From positions 11,918 to 75,917 of the forward strand of contig DASZBX010000083.1 of assembly GCA_035943635.1 (NCBI GenBank): 64,000 bases of DNA, written 5' to 3'. A program made the translations under genes and the position numbers. Of the stretch, positions 61,780 through 64,000 are shown one piece after another; position 1 is the stretch's first letter; each line of letters opens with the position of its first letter. This DNA is from DASZBX01 sp035943635 (GTDB taxonomy: Bacteria; Actinomycetota; Actinomycetes; Streptomycetales; Catenulisporaceae). Under the pieces are notes generated by a model. That model was not told where the DNA came from and searched no databases. It saw nothing but the letters and a program-made list of their open reading frames with translations.

Positions 61780-61823
61780 GGAGCTCCCCATTTAGGTTCG
61801 CTACAGTAGTGGGGAACTCCCCG
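61780..61823. promoter_or_regulatory. Paired operator-like repeats between the SnoaL and TetR genes
   Basis: GGAGCTCCCCA (61780-61790) and TGGGGAACTCC (61810-61820) form an inverted repeat with one mismatch, with centres 30 bases apart. Each half is itself nearly palindromic (GGAGCTCC and GGGGA-AC-TCCCC). The arrangement suits dimeric TetR regulators that control a divergent gene pair. Confidence 0.5.
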
Positions 61824-61848
61824 CTTGACAACAGGAGAGCTGACCACG

Positions 61849-62517
61849 ATGGGAAGGAGGATGGCGATGGGGATGGCCCGTAGCCCGAGCGAACCGCCCG
61901 CGCGAGCGCGCCGGGCGGACGCCGCGCGTAACGCCGAGCTGCTGCTCGCGGCGGCCCGGGACCTGTTCGACGAGTACGGTCCCGAAGTTGCGATGGACGA
62001 CGTGGCGCGCCGGGCCGGTCTCGGCAACGCCACGCTCTACCGGCACTTCCCCACCCGCAGCGATCTGCTCGTCGCCGTCTACGCGGACGAGGTGGACGCG
62101 CTGTGTCGGCGGGGCGATGATCTCCTGCGTGAGAAGTCCGCTGCGGGCGAGGCGCTGTTCGAGTGGTTGGATGAGTTCGTGGTCCACGTCGCGACCAAGC
62201 GCGCCCTGGCTCTCGCCGTCACCGAGAGTCCCGACGGCCGCCGTACCGAGCTGTTCGAGCGTTGGCACGAGCGGATGGTGACGACCTCGGCCGGCCTGCT
62301 CGATCATGCGAAGGCCGCCGGAGCCGTCCGACCCGATCTGGCTGCCAGCGACCTGCTCGCCCTGGCCAGCGCCGCCGCCATCGCCAGTACCGGCTCCGAC
62401 CACGCACGACAGTTGCTGCAGATCTTGCGGTACGGCTTCGAGACGGTAGCAGTAGTAGGTACCGGAGCAGCGGCAGGTACCGGTTCACGTATACGCGAAG
62501 GGTCCGATTGTGGATGA
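61849..62517 (+). CDS. TetR-family transcriptional regulator (222 aa)
   Basis: The N-terminal helix-turn-helix region (residues about 27-72) reads NAELLLAAARDLFDEYG, then VARRAGLGNATLYRHFPTRSDLL, a textbook TetR domain. The C-terminal ligand domain is not diagnostic. AGGAGAG at 61833-61839 favours ATG 61849; ATGs at 61861, 61867 and 61873 follow in frame, and GGAAGGAGG just before them makes 61867 possible. It probably represses itself and the divergent SnoaL-like gene through the repeats at 61780-61823. The next gene starts inside its 3' end, suggesting an operon. Confidence 0.92.
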   Translation: MGRRMAMGMARSPSEPPARARRADAARNAELLLAAARDLFDEYGPEVAMDDVARRAGLGNATLYRHFPTRSDLLVAVYADEVDALCRRGDDLLREKSAAGEALFEWLDEFVVHVATKRALALAVTESPDGRRTELFERWHERMVTTSAGLLDHAKAAGAVRPDLAASDLLALASAAAIASTGSDHARQLLQILRYGFETVAVVGTGAAAGTGSRIREGSDCG

Positions 62518-63214
62518 TCAGGTAGAGGTCGGCGCGGTTTCTGCCTCGGACTCGGTCTCGGACTCGGTCTCGGTGTCGGGCGAGTTCGTCACCGAGGCGT
62601 TCGAGTATGACGGCGGGCGGCAGGTCACGGCCTACCTCCCGGTCGGTACGCCCGAAGCGGTCGTCTTCGCCGGTGACGGACAGTTGATCGCGCGCTGGGG
62701 CACAGTCCTCGAGGCGGCCGAAGTGCCGCCTACGATGATCGTCGGTGCTCATCGGGCGGCCGATGAGACGCTGCGGCTCCATGAGTACTCCGCCCGGTTC
62801 GACGCGGAGCGGTTCGCGGCGCACGAGAGGTTCTTCGCCCAGGACGTCCGGCAGTGGGCGAGTTCACGATTCGGAGTCGCGCTGCCCGCCGCACGGACCG
62901 CCGTGTTCGGGGTCTCGGCGGGCGGAGAACTGGCGCTCGCCATGGGGCTCGGGCATCCCGATGTTTATGGCGCGGTCTTCTGTGCCTCTCCGGGCGGGGG
63001 TTACCTGCCTCCCGAGGTGATGCCGAACCCGCTTCCTCGGGCGTACCTCGTGGCCGGCGAGCAGGAGCCGTTCTTCCGCGAGAACGCGGCCAGGTGGGCA
63101 CGGGCGCTGGGCGATGCGGGCGCCGACGTCGTCATGTCCGAGCGGACCGGGTCGCATGGTGGGGATTTCTGGCGGCAGGAGTTCCCACTGATGGTGGCGT
63201 GGGCGTTCAGCTGA
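62510..63214 (+). CDS. Alpha/beta hydrolase, esterase-like (234 aa)
   Basis: The nucleophile elbow GVSAGG places the catalytic Ser at 136, the C-terminal His is probably His216 (GSHGGDF), and the acid may be Glu184 or Glu186 in VAGEQEPFF. The layout resembles the esterase D/enterochelin esterase-like group, but the substrate is unknown. The GTG start at 62510 overlaps the TetR gene by 8 bases and has GAAGGG 7 bases upstream. Residues 11-23 (SASDSVSDSVSVS) are encoded by six tandem hexamers CTCGGW (62545-62580) and are probably a disordered leader. It is convergent with the next gene; the two stops overlap by 8 bases. Confidence 0.83.
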   Translation: MDDQVEVGAVSASDSVSDSVSVSGEFVTEAFEYDGGRQVTAYLPVGTPEAVVFAGDGQLIARWGTVLEAAEVPPTMIVGAHRAADETLRLHEYSARFDAERFAAHERFFAQDVRQWASSRFGVALPAARTAVFGVSAGGELALAMGLGHPDVYGAVFCASPGGGYLPPEVMPNPLPRAYLVAGEQEPFFRENAARWARALGDAGADVVMSERTGSHGGDFWRQEFPLMVAWAFS

Positions 63215-63950
63215 GCGCGGAGGTCATGAGCGCGAGTGTTGCTTTGTCCTGCGATGTGCTGTCGACGGAAGGTCCGCCCGTTACCATCACGACCTCGACG
63301 ACGTCACCCACTATGACGACGTAGTTGTGGTAGTCCGACCCATTGCTGTAGTTGCCTACCGACTCGGCCGGGGTACCGTCGGCGTTGCGCAGCGTCTCGA
63401 AATAGGCAAAGCCGTTGTCCAAGCTCTCGGTCTTCGTCGCCTTCCTGACAGCATCGCCGTCCGGCGTGGAGCACGTGGAGACATCCTGCAAGATCTCATT
63501 GTATGACGCACGTGCGTCAGCGCTGTTCGGATACGAGAAGTAGGACTGGAATACTCCTGGAATGACCCATGCGCCGACTTCTGCGGGCTGCCCGTTTGCA
63601 CGGAACTGGTTGACGAGGACGAATTTCACGTCCCCGTGCACCGCCTCATCCGTGTCTTGGCATGAGTATGGGACCGAGAGCCCCGCCCCCTCTATCCCGG
63701 TGAATACCTGGACCTCTCCCGACCCGTCCGGCTCCCAGTGCATAGTCGCCGCGAAAGGAAACTGGTCAGCGGTCAGCCATGCGCCCGGCGCGGTCGGTGT
63801 GGCAGAGGAGTCGGGCGCTGGCGTCGTGCTGGGATCCTGCGCGGCCAGAGTGGTACTGGGTGGGCCGTCCCCCGGAGAGTAGACACCCCTTAACGTGGAT
63901 CTCGCACGATTCACAGGAAGGGGCAGTTGATGCCACGCCCACCCAAACAC
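63207..63950 (-). CDS. Secreted-type protein, 5' end replaced by an insertion element (247-aa frame)
   Basis: The frame from about residue 25 on looks like a real exported protein: a Thr/Pro/Ala/Ser-rich linker (PSTTPAPDSSATPTAPG) followed by a compact domain (LTADQFPFAATMHWEPDGSG to the end) with two or three Cys, as found in actinomycete lipoproteins and kinase sensor domains. I cannot name the family with certainty. No signal peptide is present. The first 24 residues from the GTG at 63950 are encoded by DNA belonging to the adjacent IS3-type element, whose transposase starts on the other strand at 63930. The natural start and signal sequence are therefore missing, and the gene is probably a 5'-truncated remnant. 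Confidence 0.55.
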   Translation of the reverse strand: MFGWAWHQLPLPVNRARSTLRGVYSPGDGPPSTTLAAQDPSTTPAPDSSATPTAPGAWLTADQFPFAATMHWEPDGSGEVQVFTGIEGAGLSVPYSCQDTDEAVHGDVKFVLVNQFRANGQPAEVGAWVIPGVFQSYFSYPNSADARASYNEILQDVSTCSTPDGDAVRKATKTESLDNGFAYFETLRNADGTPAESVGNYSNGSDYHNYVVIVGDVVEVVMVTGGPSVDSTSQDKATLALMTSALS

Positions 63951-64000
63951 TCTGAGGAGTTCCGGCGCGACGCGGTCGCGCTGGTGCGCTCGAGTCCGCA
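63890..64000 (+). mobile_element. Left end of an IS3-family insertion sequence (cut by window edge)
   Basis: A transposase start lies at 63930, preceded by a short leader beginning near TAGACACCCCTTAACG, which is probably the terminal repeat. The exact end is not defined because the right terminus is outside the window. It interrupts the minus-strand gene next to it. Confidence 0.6.
63930..64000 (+). CDS. IS3-family transposase OrfA, N-terminal fragment
   Basis: The 23 visible residues start MPRPPKHSEEFRRDAV and continue ALVRSSP, the standard opening of the helix-turn-helix OrfA of IS3-family transposases. GGAAGGGG lies about 6 bases before the ATG. The rest is outside the window. Confidence 0.75.
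   Translation, partial: MPRPPKHSEEFRRDAVALVRSSP

Noticed and set aside
1..64000. CRISPR arrays, tRNA or rRNA genes, riboswitches
   Set aside because: I found no regularly spaced repeats, no tRNA-like cloverleaf with a GTTCGA loop and no rRNA motifs. The repeated stretches in the PKS region are homologous KS, AT and KR coding sequence.

Overview
This is a very GC-rich actinomycete sequence dominated by a type I modular polyketide synthase (PKS) cluster. GC-biased codons, AGGAGG-type ribosome sites, GTG starts and the gene families all point to an actinomycete; I cannot name the genus.

Layout. (1) Positions 1-49363, minus strand: five giant PKS genes read from right to left, separated by only 24-49 bases and probably one transcription unit. 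In biosynthetic order they are PKS1 (40742-49363: KSQ loading module and module 1), PKS2 (modules 2-3), PKS3 (modules 4-5), PKS4 (modules 6-7) and PKS5 (modules 8-9 and the start of module 10, cut by the left edge). The thioesterase must lie further left. (2) 49364-49647: divergent promoter region with two inverted CTAGGGGT boxes. (3) 49648-54668, plus strand: a DrrA/DrrB-type ABC exporter followed by crotonyl-CoA carboxylase/reductase, a FabH-like ketosynthase III and a 3-hydroxyacyl-CoA dehydrogenase, the last three translationally overlapping. These three are the core of an alkylmalonyl-CoA extender-unit pathway. (4) 54669-59840: a strong terminator, a secreted seven-repeat protein, a 96-residue orphan ORF and a second ABC exporter on the minus strand. 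(5) 59841-61112: a cytochrome P450 with codon usage unlike its surroundings. (6) 61344-64000: a SnoaL-like protein and a divergent TetR regulator, an alpha/beta hydrolase, and a secreted-type protein whose 5' end is replaced by the left end of an IS3-type element.

How it fits together. Reading AT, KR, DH and ER motifs gives an acetate starter (from malonate via KSQ), then methylmalonyl (M1, KR+DH), methylmalonyl (M2, KR), malonyl (M3, KR), a non-standard extender (M4, KR; AT motif A-P-G-H instead of YASH or HAFH), malonyl (M5, KR), malonyl (M6, DH+ER+KR), malonyl (M7, A-type KR), malonyl (M8, A-type KR) and malonyl (M9, DH+KR). The odd module 4 AT and the CCR/KASIII/dehydrogenase cassette explain each other: the cassette probably makes a branched or longer alkylmalonyl-CoA that module 4 installs as one alkyl side chain on a polyol chain. 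That link, the P450 as tailoring enzyme and the exporters as self-resistance are inference; domain content and motifs are read directly from the sequence.
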